NCBI GenBank assembly: GCA_934316845.1
Contig: CAKRDZ010000050.1
Span: 1 to 13,843 of the forward strand
Reading direction: 5' to 3'
DNA from: an uncultured Eubacterium sp.
GTDB lineage: Bacteria > Bacillota > Clostridia > Lachnospirales > Lachnospiraceae
DNA: 13,843 nt
Both the position numbers and the translations under genes were made by a program. Shown in pieces: positions 6,460-13,824 of this stretch; the first letter of the stretch is position 1, and every line of letters begins with the position of its first letter. Under the pieces are notes generated by a model, which was not told the origin of the DNA, did not search any database, and worked only from the letters and a program-made list of their open reading frames with translations.

Positions 6460-8535
6460 ATGAAAACAAAAGCAAATGTAGGCAAGCACATTTTTACAAT
6501 ATGCGCCTTGTTCTTTTGTATGTTTGCGCTTTCTCCTGCGGCTGTGCAGGCTGCCGAAATCACCTCAACGATTTCCGTTGACCGTGCGGCCGGAAAAAGT
6601 GTTTATACTTTAAAAGAACTTGACCCGGACAAAACTTCTTCGTTCTCTCTGATCGTAGAGCGCAAAAGCGACAGCAAAGAAGTTATGAAAAAAGAGATTT
6701 CCCTGACAAAGGAAAATTGTGTAAACGGTACATATACCGGCGACATCACATTGGATTCGTTAAATAACGAATATGCTGTATTTACCGCAAAAGCAAAAAT
6801 TGGTGACCAGACGGTTACCCTTGGTGATCTGGATTATTCCATCCATACTACACACTTTGCTTTGAACGTAAGCGGAAAAACCAGTGCACTGTCCCGTACG
6901 ATCAGTATCAGTAATACCGACGCTGCAGATACGGTGCTGATTCCCGGTAACAGCAAATCCGTCTATGTAGCTGCATGGCCGGAAGGCAGTGACGAGTCAA
7001 AAGCGGCCGTCATTTTGCCAAAAACAGAGTATTCCGAAAGCGGACTTACCACAAAAGCATCTCTTGCTTCTACAACAAATACATATGGAAACTGGAATGC
7101 AAAACTTGTCTTTGAATCAGCCAGCGGCACTGCACAAACATTAGCAACAGCGACTTACAGCGTGGAGCCTACCTGGTCTTCGTTCGAAATAACAAAGACT
7201 GCTTCCTTAGAAAAAAAGAAGAAATTTGCCATTTCTCTGAACAATTTGAAAAATGTTTATGGCGTAAGCAAAGTAAAATACCGCATTTACAACAGCCAGG
7301 GTAAAAAGGTTGCCGCGATCACCGCAACTCCTAAAAACTCAGGTAAACTTTATTATGCGGAAGTAACTTATAAGAAATTGAAATATGCATTTGACAATTA
7401 TACCGTCAAAGCGACCGTTACAGATGTTAAGGGAAAGTCCTTTGTTCTGAACACACCGGCCGTTGCTGATATTATGCCAAAGGGTGGTACTTTTTCGGTA
7501 ACAAAGACAAGCAATGCGAAATGCGCTTACACTCTGGAAGATGCGTACATCCCAGGCAATATCAAAAAACTGGAATTTGTTGTCTACAAAATGGACGGTT
7601 CCAAAGCAAAAAAACAAGATACTTACGTAATAAAACCGAAAGCAGGCAAAAAAATCATTACCTATAAAGCTGCTAACGTAGATAAAGGAAAATTTAAGGT
7701 AATTGTCAATGGTTACACAGCGTGGGGCAAAAAGGTATATTTGAATGAGGAAACCTACCGTCTCCGCAAAAAAGATCTTGGTAAAAACGGCTGGTTCTAT
7801 GAAAAATACGCCGGCAAAAAATACAAATTTTATTATGTAAATAATGTAAAGCAGACAGATCTCACCGATGTTTTGAATTTGGAAAAGAGCAGTTCCAGCC
7901 ATACCAATAAATTCTACATCGAGATCAACCGCGCAGCCAGCGCCGTAACCATTTACTATTATAATGAAGAGACCGGCAAATACGATATTCCGGTTAAGAC
8001 ATGTTCGGTTTCCGTCGGAGCGGATACCTGGACCAATGCCGGAACAAGCGGACTGCATGAGCATTCTTCCTACACCCCATTGGGAACATACAGCATCTGT
8101 ACGAATGGACAATCCGTAAAATACACATTGAAACCGATGCATGAGCCTGACGGAAGTACCGTTTACGCACGCTGGGCTACTCATTTTGTAGGAAATGTAT
8201 ATTTCCATTCCATCGCAGTCGGCGCACAGTCACACTATGCACTCCCTGCAAGCACGTTTAACCGCCTTGGTTCTCCGGCTTCCGCAGGATGTATCCGTAT
8301 GACCGTTGCAGACGCCAAATGGATTTACGATTACACATCTACCGGAAATACCGTGAAAGTAAACAAAGGTAATTCCAAAAAGCCTGGTCCTCTCGGCAAA
8401 GCACCGACGATCACATCCAATGTAAATTATGACCCTACTGACCCGGCCGTACCGGATTCCCGCAAAAAAGCAGATTACAAAGCAAAGAGAATCAGCGGCT
8501 ACATGACGAAAAAAGGTGTCAAAGTAGATTACTGA
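6460..8535 (+). CDS. Large secreted L,D-transpeptidase-like protein with variant SAGC active-site motif
   Basis: Exported 691-residue protein with a C-terminal YkuD domain. The signal peptide is 1-31 (cleavage near VQA-A). Residues 33-435 look like a string of beta-rich domains, roughly 33-130, 131-236, 237-340 and 341-436; the last two both begin with a [EV]TKT-type strand and the region resembles GBS Bsp-like/Ig-like repeats, but that family call is tentative. The YkuD domain spans about 484-636. His583 (FHSIAVG), Cys611 and Arg613 are kept, but the usual SHGC is SAGC (608-611, codon GCA for Ala609). The tail shares PGPLGK and NYDPTDP with the other transpeptidase in this window. An in-frame TTG at 6454 lies too close behind GGAGG; the ATG at 6460 is correctly spaced. 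A strong terminator follows, so it is probably monocistronic. It may be an active enzyme with an altered site or a wall-binding non-enzyme. Confidence 0.9.
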   Translation: MKTKANVGKHIFTICALFFCMFALSPAAVQAAEITSTISVDRAAGKSVYTLKELDPDKTSSFSLIVERKSDSKEVMKKEISLTKENCVNGTYTGDITLDSLNNEYAVFTAKAKIGDQTVTLGDLDYSIHTTHFALNVSGKTSALSRTISISNTDAADTVLIPGNSKSVYVAAWPEGSDESKAAVILPKTEYSESGLTTKASLASTTNTYGNWNAKLVFESASGTAQTLATATYSVEPTWSSFEITKTASLEKKKKFAISLNNLKNVYGVSKVKYRIYNSQGKKVAAITATPKNSGKLYYAEVTYKKLKYAFDNYTVKATVTDVKGKSFVLNTPAVADIMPKGGTFSVTKTSNAKCAYTLEDAYIPGNIKKLEFVVYKMDGSKAKKQDTYVIKPKAGKKIITYKAANVDKGKFKVIVNGYTAWGKKVYLNEETYRLRKKDLGKNGWFYEKYAGKKYKFYYVNNVKQTDLTDVLNLEKSSSSHTNKFYIEINRAASAVTIYYYNEETGKYDIPVKTCSVSVGADTWTNAGTSGLHEHSSYTPLGTYSICTNGQSVKYTLKPMHEPDGSTVYARWATHFVGNVYFHSIAVGAQSHYALPASTFNRLGSPASAGCIRMTVADAKWIYDYTSTGNTVKVNKGNSKKPGPLGKAPTITSNVNYDPTDPAVPDSRKKADYKAKRISGYMTKKGVKVDY

Positions 8536-8554
8536 TCCGATCATTGAGTATAAG

Positions 8555-8594
8555 AGAAGCAAGGAAACTCAACCGAGTGCCTTGCTTCTTTTTA
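8555..8594 (+). terminator. Intrinsic terminator of the 691-aa L,D-transpeptidase-like gene
   Basis: AGAAGCAAGG (8555-8564) pairs with CCTTGCTTCT (8580-8589). An inner ACTC-AACC-GAGT stem is stacked in the loop and TTTT follows. It lies 19 bases after the stop codon and between convergent genes. Confidence 0.9.
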
Positions 8595-8624
8595 TGTTGT
8601 AATTATTTAGGACTTTATGTCAAA

Positions 8625-9221
8625 TTATCGAAATTCCACAACTTCTTCCCAATCTTTCCGCGGTCTCGCCGACGGACTTTCCGCCGCATAACCGAGCGAC
8701 ACCGCCCCGGCAAGCTGTTCTTCGGTCTTGAGATACTCCACGATCTCCGTATACGCAAAACAAGTATTTCCAATCCATAAAGAACCTAATCCCAGTTCTG
8801 TCGCGCGCAGCAGCATATTTTGGATTGACGCCCCGATCGACAGCGAATCGCAGATCTCAGACAACCGCTTGTCCGTCTCAATATCCTCAAACGGCGATCT
8901 GGCATTAGTATTTAACACAATGATAAGAACCGGCGCCTGCCGCATGATGCGCAGTGTATGAAAGGCACTCGGAAGTCCGTGCCGCGACTCCGGCAACAAT
9001 GCTTCTCCTTGTTTTTCGCGGTTCAGCCCTTTTTCCATCTCGTCTAATAATTTTTCCTTTTCTTCGCCCTGGTATACAAGATATTTCCACGGCTGTCTGT
9101 TTTTCCCGGATGGCGCAAGAAGTGCCGCCCGCAGCACTTCTTCAATCTTCTCCCGTTCCACCTCTTGATCCGTATATTTACGTATACTTCTACGTTTCTC
9201 AATGCATTCTGGTATCGTCAT
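8625..9221 (-). CDS. Nitroreductase-family FMN oxidoreductase
   Basis: Flavin-dependent NAD(P)H oxidoreductase of the nitroreductase fold, 198 residues. The N-terminal FMN phosphate-binding motif RRSIRKYT lies at 10-17 and APSGKNRQPW at 36-45. The helix IGASIQNMLLRATELGLGSLWIGN at 129-152 is the typical second flavin and dimer region. The natural substrate is not readable; relatives reduce nitro compounds, quinones or enones, and some serve dehydrogenation steps. It is the last gene of a four-gene minus-strand run, 33 bases after the histidine phosphatase stop. AGGAAAGTGAG precedes the ATG with acceptable spacing. Convergent with the transpeptidase-like gene, from which it is separated by the terminator at 8555. 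Confidence 0.92.
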   Translation of the reverse strand: MTIPECIEKRRSIRKYTDQEVEREKIEEVLRAALLAPSGKNRQPWKYLVYQGEEKEKLLDEMEKGLNREKQGEALLPESRHGLPSAFHTLRIMRQAPVLIIVLNTNARSPFEDIETDKRLSEICDSLSIGASIQNMLLRATELGLGSLWIGNTCFAYTEIVEYLKTEEQLAGAVSLGYAAESPSARPRKDWEEVVEFR

Positions 9222-9254
9222 ATTCGTCTCACTTTCCTGTCTATAACATCCTTT

Positions 9255-9803
9255 TTATATCAGCCGTCTTAATTCACAATTTTTTCCAAGATCATCCCAG
9301 AAATTCTTCAACGGCGTCTTTTCAATCCGCCCGATAATGCTCGCATTCATCGCGCCATGACCTACGATCAGCACATTTTTTTCTTCTTTCATCAGTGGTT
9401 CGATCACTTCTTCCAAAAACTCTCCCGTCCTGGCAAACAGTTCTTGCAGACTTTCTCCGCCTTCCACCGGTTCATAATGTTCCGGATCATAAAACAGCTC
9501 ATTGATCGGACAGTCCGGGATCTGAAAACTATTTTCAATCCCTTCATACACACCAAAATTCATTTCAATCAAACGCTCGTCCGGTAAAATCGGCGTGTGC
9601 ATTTCCTGCAAAAAAATCTCTGCTGTCTCTTTCGCACGCACAAGCGGCGAGCAGTAGCAAATATCAAACGCAGGTCCCTTGTACTCTTCCTTGGCTCTCT
9701 CCGCCATCTGTCGTCCTTCCTCATTCAGCGGAATATCCGCATGTCCCTGCAATTTGTGCTTTGCATTCCAGTCCGTCTTTCCATGACGCATAATATATAG
9801 CAT
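9255..9803 (-). CDS. Histidine phosphatase family protein (phosphoglycerate mutase-like)
   Basis: Cytoplasmic phosphatase or mutase of the two-histidine superfamily, 182 residues. The phosphorylated histidine is His7 in MRHGKT (5-10). Arg56 in SPLVRAKETAEI belongs to the phosphate pocket, Glu80 in LIEMNFGVYEG is the usual acid, and His149 in VGHGAM is the second histidine. The length is shorter than glycolytic cofactor-dependent mutase (about 250), which favours a small-molecule phosphatase such as the CobC/GpmB-like type; the substrate is unknown. AGGAG precedes the ATG. It lies 16 bases after the RCC1-like gene and 33 before the nitroreductase gene, so all are probably on one transcript. 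Confidence 0.92.
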   Translation of the reverse strand: MLYIMRHGKTDWNAKHKLQGHADIPLNEEGRQMAERAKEEYKGPAFDICYCSPLVRAKETAEIFLQEMHTPILPDERLIEMNFGVYEGIENSFQIPDCPINELFYDPEHYEPVEGGESLQELFARTGEFLEEVIEPLMKEEKNVLIVGHGAMNASIIGRIEKTPLKNFWDDLGKNCELRRLI

Positions 9804-9819
9804 AACGATTCTCCTTTGT

Positions 9820-11067
9820 TTAATATTTTATACCTTCACACCCTATATACCCTTCCTGCTCCCCGGTCCAATACAATTCCTTTTCATTTGTCAGCATAAG
9901 GGTCGCCTGAGACACTGCATAAACGTGTTTTACATTTTTCATAAGCAGTACCGGCTTTCTGTTCCACCCCGTTTTATATTTATCCGTAAATACCGCATCT
10001 CCAACTCCTTTATCGGAATAATTATACCCCATTCCATAGGCAGAACCATCTTTTTTAAGATATACTACAATTGGATATGTGTCAAATACATGATATGTGG
10101 ACACTGCCACCTCACTCACATTGTCCGCTATTTTTTTCGGCGTGGCGCTATATTTATATTTACGCTTAGACTTTTTCATATCACGTCCCCATATCCACAG
10201 CGTATTATCCTCTTTCACGACGGCGACCTGCTCTTCGCCGGCGGCGATCTGCGTCACTCCACCATCTATTATTTTTACAAAGGAACTGTAATTTTTCTTC
10301 TTGGAATTCGAGATCAATTTATGTTTATTTGCCCCAATTCCCCACACACTTCCGTCGTTCATCAGAACGAAAACACTGCTTCTTTCTGCAAAATCTGCAC
10401 AGCATACCACCTGTTTGATCTGGTCTGCACTTCCTTCAAAATACGTCTTAACGGTGTCGTATTTATAGCAATATTCATCATCCGTATGTCCGGTCAATGC
10501 CGCGATAATCGGTCCTGTAATATAGAGTTTGTTATCATTATCCTTGCAATAAGCAAACATATTAGTGCCTGACCATGTATTTGCAACATCGGTTTCCATC
10601 ACTTTATCGATGTAGGGATGTTTCCACCACCGGTGAGCCTTTTTACACTGCTTTTTGGAGGTATGTTTTGCCCAGTAATCACACGTCGAAAGACCAGTAA
10701 ACAAAACCCGTTTTTGAGCATCTACCGTTATGTCTCCATCTATCGTTGGATAACTGGCCTTCGCGTTTACCGCCACGGTCCCCATCTTATACTGCTTTCC
10801 TTTTTTCTCCCATAAGTGAACCTCTTTAAACTTATTATTTTGCCGTATATAAACTTCCCAAAAATTTAAATCGGAATTGACACTTACTTCATCTACATTT
10901 TTCGCAATAAGCCCATACTTTCTGCGCGTAACTGAATAGTGATCTCCATCGGTAAACCATATCTCTTCCACCGGGTATTTGGTTTTTGCTTTTGCAAAAC
11001 TAACGCCGGTAAAACATTGGCTCAATACACTAATAACTAACAGCAAATACATCATTCTTTTTTTCAT
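9820..11067 (-). CDS. Secreted RCC1-repeat-like (beta-propeller) protein
   Basis: Exported 415-residue protein. The signal peptide is residues 1-25 or so (KKRMMYLLLVIS..., probable cleavage at SFA-KA); Cys18 is not in a good lipobox. The mature part has degenerate RCC1-type repeats: the turns NDGSVWGIGANKHK, EDNTLWIWGRDMKK and KDGSAYGMGYNYSD, spaced about 50 residues apart, with intervening [IV]..[IV]A.. strands, suggest several blades of a beta-propeller. RCC1-like propellers are protein-interaction scaffolds; no catalytic motif is seen. Several cysteines (for example CC in VVCCADF) are unusual for an exported Firmicute protein. AGGAG precedes the ATG, 20 bases after the LysR stop. A lone secreted gene inside an otherwise cytoplasmic operon is odd; no function is assigned. 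Confidence 0.75.
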   Translation of the reverse strand: MKKRMMYLLLVISVLSQCFTGVSFAKAKTKYPVEEIWFTDGDHYSVTRRKYGLIAKNVDEVSVNSDLNFWEVYIRQNNKFKEVHLWEKKGKQYKMGTVAVNAKASYPTIDGDITVDAQKRVLFTGLSTCDYWAKHTSKKQCKKAHRWWKHPYIDKVMETDVANTWSGTNMFAYCKDNDNKLYITGPIIAALTGHTDDEYCYKYDTVKTYFEGSADQIKQVVCCADFAERSSVFVLMNDGSVWGIGANKHKLISNSKKKNYSSFVKIIDGGVTQIAAGEEQVAVVKEDNTLWIWGRDMKKSKRKYKYSATPKKIADNVSEVAVSTYHVFDTYPIVVYLKKDGSAYGMGYNYSDKGVGDAVFTDKYKTGWNRKPVLLMKNVKHVYAVSQATLMLTNEKELYWTGEQEGYIGCEGIKY

Positions 11068-11087
11068 ATTTTTCTCCTGATTTTTCC

Positions 11088-11957
11088 TTAAATTCCTTGT
11101 TTTATTTCCCTTAAAAACGCGTGGGGCGCTTTTGACAGCACAGCATTTCTTTTCCAGACAAGCGCGTAATTTAATTCTAATTTCGGATTCAATTCTTTAA
11201 AACAAAGATCTTTATCCAGTTCTTTCGGCAGATGATCCCTGCTTGTCAAAAGATAGCCAAATCCGCTTCGAATCAGTTCAAATGCATTGCCGCTTAATAT
11301 GTTATACGTCGCGACAATATTCATCTGCTCAATGCTTGTCTGCGCCCAATGCGTAATCTCCCGCTGCAAGCCAATCCGGCTATGGAAAATCAACGGCACC
11401 TGACATAAATCTTCTTTTTCTATAAAAGTTTTTTCTGCAAGGTCACAGTTTTTTGGCATAAGAAGCCCCCAATAAGACCTGTTCTGCAACGAAAAATATT
11501 CGTATTTCATTGTGTCCACAGGCTTTAATAATATCGCAAAATCAAGACTTCCATGATCCAGCCGCTGCGTTACGTCGGTCGCATCGCCACTATAAAGCTC
11601 AAACGTTATGTCCGAATATTTTTTCCGCAAAATAGAAGCTGCCGACACAATTTCCTCTGTTATCATTCCGCCAATGGATATTTTTCCCGTTACATTGTCG
11701 GCATTACAGCTTAGTTCCTGCTGTGTTTTGTCAAATAATGCAATGATGTCTTCTGCACGTTTCAACAGCAAATTCCCATCATCTGTCAATGTAATTCTTC
11801 TTTTTCCTCGTATCAATAATTGTCTGCCAAGTTCATTCTCCAATTCGATCAGCTGTTTGGAAAGCGACGGCTGCGTAATATGCAGGCTTTCTGCCGCCCG
11901 CGTGATATTTTCTTCCTTGGCAACTGTAACAAAATATTTCATCACTCGGATGTCCAT
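11088..11957 (-). CDS. LysR-family transcriptional regulator
   Basis: DNA-binding regulator, 289 residues, normal for the family. The winged helix-turn-helix covers about 1-60 (MKYFVTVAKEENITRAAESLHITQPSLSKQL), including the recognition helix TQPSLSKQLIELE. The inducer-binding domain is about 92-289. It is the first gene of a minus-strand run with the RCC1-like, phosphatase and nitroreductase genes, rather than divergent from its target as LysR genes often are, so it may control the operon by autoregulation. GAGGTGG precedes the ATG. A promoter with an overlapping inverted repeat lies just upstream. The inducer is unknown. Confidence 0.95.
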   Translation of the reverse strand: MDIRVMKYFVTVAKEENITRAAESLHITQPSLSKQLIELENELGRQLLIRGKRRITLTDDGNLLLKRAEDIIALFDKTQQELSCNADNVTGKISIGGMITEEIVSAASILRKKYSDITFELYSGDATDVTQRLDHGSLDFAILLKPVDTMKYEYFSLQNRSYWGLLMPKNCDLAEKTFIEKEDLCQVPLIFHSRIGLQREITHWAQTSIEQMNIVATYNILSGNAFELIRSGFGYLLTSRDHLPKELDKDLCFKELNPKLELNYALVWKRNAVLSKAPHAFLREIKQGI

Positions 11958-11971
11958 TTTACCACCTCAAA

Positions 11972-12003
11972 AATAGTATAACATCCCCTACTATTCCCTG
12001 CAA
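11972..12003 (-). promoter_or_regulatory. Promoter of the LysR operon with overlapping inverted repeat
   Basis: TTGCAG (11998-12003, minus strand) and TATACT (11975-11980) are 17 bases apart. AATAGTA (11972-11978) and TACTATT (11989-11995) form an inverted repeat with a 10-base gap, overlapping the -10 and spacer, and consistent with a T-N11-A type LysR site. Confidence 0.6.
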
Positions 12004-12024
12004 CTATAATGAATGCTATTTTAC

Positions 12025-12065
12025 AATACCAGTTTTCTTACATAGGCTGTCAAGAAAATGGTATT
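12025..12065. repeat. Inverted repeat between the methyltransferase and LysR genes
   Basis: AATACCA plus TTTTCTT (12025-12031 and 12033-12039) pair with AAGAAAA plus TGGTATT (12052-12058 and 12059-12065), leaving one bulged G and a 12-base loop. It begins 7 bases after the methyltransferase stop but lacks a clear T-run. It may act as a terminator or 3' stabiliser for the TetR-methyltransferase transcript; a TTGACA also lies in the loop on the minus strand. Confidence 0.5.
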
Positions 12066-12072
12066 TAACACT

Positions 12073-12978
12073 TTACTTAAAAACAGCCGTAACATAATTG
12101 ATATGCTCAAATGCCGTCAGTTCTTCTCCGCGGCCAGCAAAATATTTTTCCTGGATATTTTCTGCTGTCATCCATTCATAAATGTAAAAGCTGTGTTTTT
12201 CTAATACCTTTTCAAGATTTCTATAATCAAAGCAGCTCTTCATTGGCTCCCCGCCGGCTCCCGCCATTGCGATCATATTTTGTACCCGCTTCACCTCGGA
12301 AGTAAACAGATTTTCGTCCGCATAATCAAAGACCAGACTATTGCCTTCTGCCGAAAAAAAAGCGATATTATCAAGCATAGTTTCGATTTCTTCCTGCGAT
12401 AAATAATAACTAACACCAAGCCACGAGAAAAATGTCTTTTGCGCCGGATCAAAACCTGCTTTCAACAATGCTGCCTTTAAATCATCTTTTGAAAAATCAA
12501 CCGGCACATAAAATAAATTATCCGGGATCTCCAATCCGGCACGTTTTACGCGCTCTATTTTATCCGACTGTGTCCGGGGATGGTCAACTTCAAACACTTT
12601 GTATTGCTTCATAAAATCCGGCTCGCGGAAAGCAAATGTGTCCATTCCCGCTCCCAGAATGACATATTGTGTAGTGCCTGTCCGCACTGCCGTCTTGAGG
12701 CTTTCCTCACAAAACCTCGCGCGCGCAATCGGTGTCGGTGCAATCTGCGTATGCACTAAATAACGCAGCGCATCTTCTTCCTTTTCTAAGGCTCCCTTTT
12801 TGTCCGGCGCAAAAAAATCAATGCCGCTCAAAATGTATTTTCCAATCGAATCGTATTCTTCCTCTGTCATAAGTTCCTTTGCCTTCGTATCGGCAAATAT
12901 TGGATCTTTTTCATTTTCCGTATGAAAAGCCCTTCCAAAAGCTGACATTAACGCCGTTATACTTGCCTTATTATTCAT
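12073..12978 (-). CDS. LCMT/PPM1-type class I SAM-dependent methyltransferase
   Basis: A 301-residue methyltransferase of the leucine carboxyl methyltransferase-like family (PF04072 / COG3315 style). The SAM site is YVILGAGMDTFAFR (105-118), followed by FEVDHPRTQSDK (129-140) whose Asp is the usual ribose contact, then PVDF at 159-162 and FSWLGVSYYLS (184-194), which is a hallmark of the family. Bacterial members are mostly O-methyltransferases of unknown small-molecule substrate, despite the eukaryotic PP2A relative. AGAGGAAA precedes the ATG. It sits 33 bases downstream of the TetR gene and probably on the same transcript, so its expression is probably controlled by that repressor. An inverted repeat follows the stop. 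Confidence 0.9.
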   Translation of the reverse strand: MNNKASITALMSAFGRAFHTENEKDPIFADTKAKELMTEEEYDSIGKYILSGIDFFAPDKKGALEKEEDALRYLVHTQIAPTPIARARFCEESLKTAVRTGTTQYVILGAGMDTFAFREPDFMKQYKVFEVDHPRTQSDKIERVKRAGLEIPDNLFYVPVDFSKDDLKAALLKAGFDPAQKTFFSWLGVSYYLSQEEIETMLDNIAFFSAEGNSLVFDYADENLFTSEVKRVQNMIAMAGAGGEPMKSCFDYRNLEKVLEKHSFYIYEWMTAENIQEKYFAGRGEELTAFEHINYVTAVFK

Positions 12979-13011
12979 AAAATTTCCTCTCCCTTTTTGC
13001 TTTTTTTCACA

Positions 13012-13686
13012 TTAAATCCGCACTTCCAAAATCGAATTGATGATCTGTTTAAATCCGTATTCATAAAAATCCTCTTCGGAAAGATGAAATTGCTTCCCTA
13101 TAAAGTTTCCCTTTGTCTGCGCAAGCGTAATAAAAGACGTCATACTCGACCATAAAATATATACGGTTAGCATTGACTCAACCTCTTGACGCACAATGTG
13201 GTTTTTCTTTCCATTTTCAATAAAAACCGCAAGCAGCTCATTTATCTCTGTACCCAGATTCAAGATGCGCTTTACTGTATCCGAAACATCTTCCAGATTC
13301 AATGTCTCCGTCTTTGCCTTTACTACATTGTCCAAAGAGTGCGGACATTCCGTTTGATACTGGATCATCGCCAGACAAATGGCTTTGTATTTTACGACAA
13401 AATCCTTGCTGTCCGGTATCGCACTGCCTTGAATCGTGCTTGCCTGTATTGCGTTTTCTATTTCGCCTTTTAATAAAAGCAGGCCTTTTTCGATAATATG
13501 ATGCAGAATATCCTCTTTGCTTTCATAGTAGGCGTAAATCGTCCGCCGGCTATACCCGGATGCCTTGGAAATGTCTTCCATCGTCGTCATTTCAAACCTT
13601 TTTTCGGAAAACAGCGCTTCCGCCGCACTCATGATCTGTTCTCTGTGCAGTGCCGCGATCGCTTCTCTCTTATTTTCTCGTCCCAT
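13012..13686 (-). CDS. TetR-family transcriptional repressor
   Basis: Regulator of 224 residues. The N-terminal helix-turn-helix occupies about 12-58, with TTMEDISKASGYSRRTIYAYYESKEDIL, the classic TetR pattern. The C-terminal ligand-binding domain is all-helical and not conserved enough to name a ligand. GGAGTG precedes the ATG at 13686. The gene is followed by the methyltransferase gene after 33 bases. A perfect palindrome over the -10 of its promoter suggests negative autoregulation of both genes. The partner methyltransferase may modify a ligand or toxic compound, but this is inferred from context only. Confidence 0.95.
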   Translation of the reverse strand: MGRENKREAIAALHREQIMSAAEALFSEKRFEMTTMEDISKASGYSRRTIYAYYESKEDILHHIIEKGLLLLKGEIENAIQASTIQGSAIPDSKDFVVKYKAICLAMIQYQTECPHSLDNVVKAKTETLNLEDVSDTVKRILNLGTEINELLAVFIENGKKNHIVRQEVESMLTVYILWSSMTSFITLAQTKGNFIGKQFHLSEEDFYEYGFKQIINSILEVRI

Positions 13687-13706
13687 AATTACACTCCTGT
13701 TCTATT

Positions 13707-13747
13707 TAGTATACTGTCAGTATACTATTTGTAAAGTGGAATGTCAA
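13707..13747 (-). promoter_or_regulatory. TetR-methyltransferase promoter with palindromic operator
   Basis: A perfect TTGACA (13742-13747, minus strand) and TATACT (13719-13724) are 17 bases apart. The operator candidate is a perfect 9-3-9 palindrome at 13707-13727, arms TAGTATACT and AGTATACTA around GTC on the plus strand. One arm covers the -10, so bound protein would block RNA polymerase. Confidence 0.85.
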
Positions 13748-13765
13748 TAGTTTTATTGGAAAATA

Positions 13766-13799
13766 CCAAAAAAGTCCTCAGACTTTCGTCTGAGGACTT
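13766..13799 (-). terminator. Intrinsic terminator of an upstream minus-strand transcript
   Basis: A perfect 12-bp stem (AAGTCCTCAGAC, 13772-13783, with GTCTGAGGACTT, 13788-13799) has a TTTC loop and is followed on the minus strand by TTTTTTGG. It ends the transcript of the tRNA at the right edge. Confidence 0.9.
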
Positions 13800-13824
13800 A
13801 CCTCGTTCTCTGTTCTCTCTTTAA

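Noticed and set aside
7339..8208. 289-codon minus-strand frame opposite the large transpeptidase-like gene
   Set aside because: The gene on the plus strand has a signal peptide, a domain and a terminator; the antisense frame has low-complexity hydrophobic content and no start signals.
9820..11067. Lipoprotein assignment for the RCC1-like protein through Cys18
   Set aside because: The residues before the cysteine (LSQ) do not fit a lipobox, and a normal signal peptidase I site follows.
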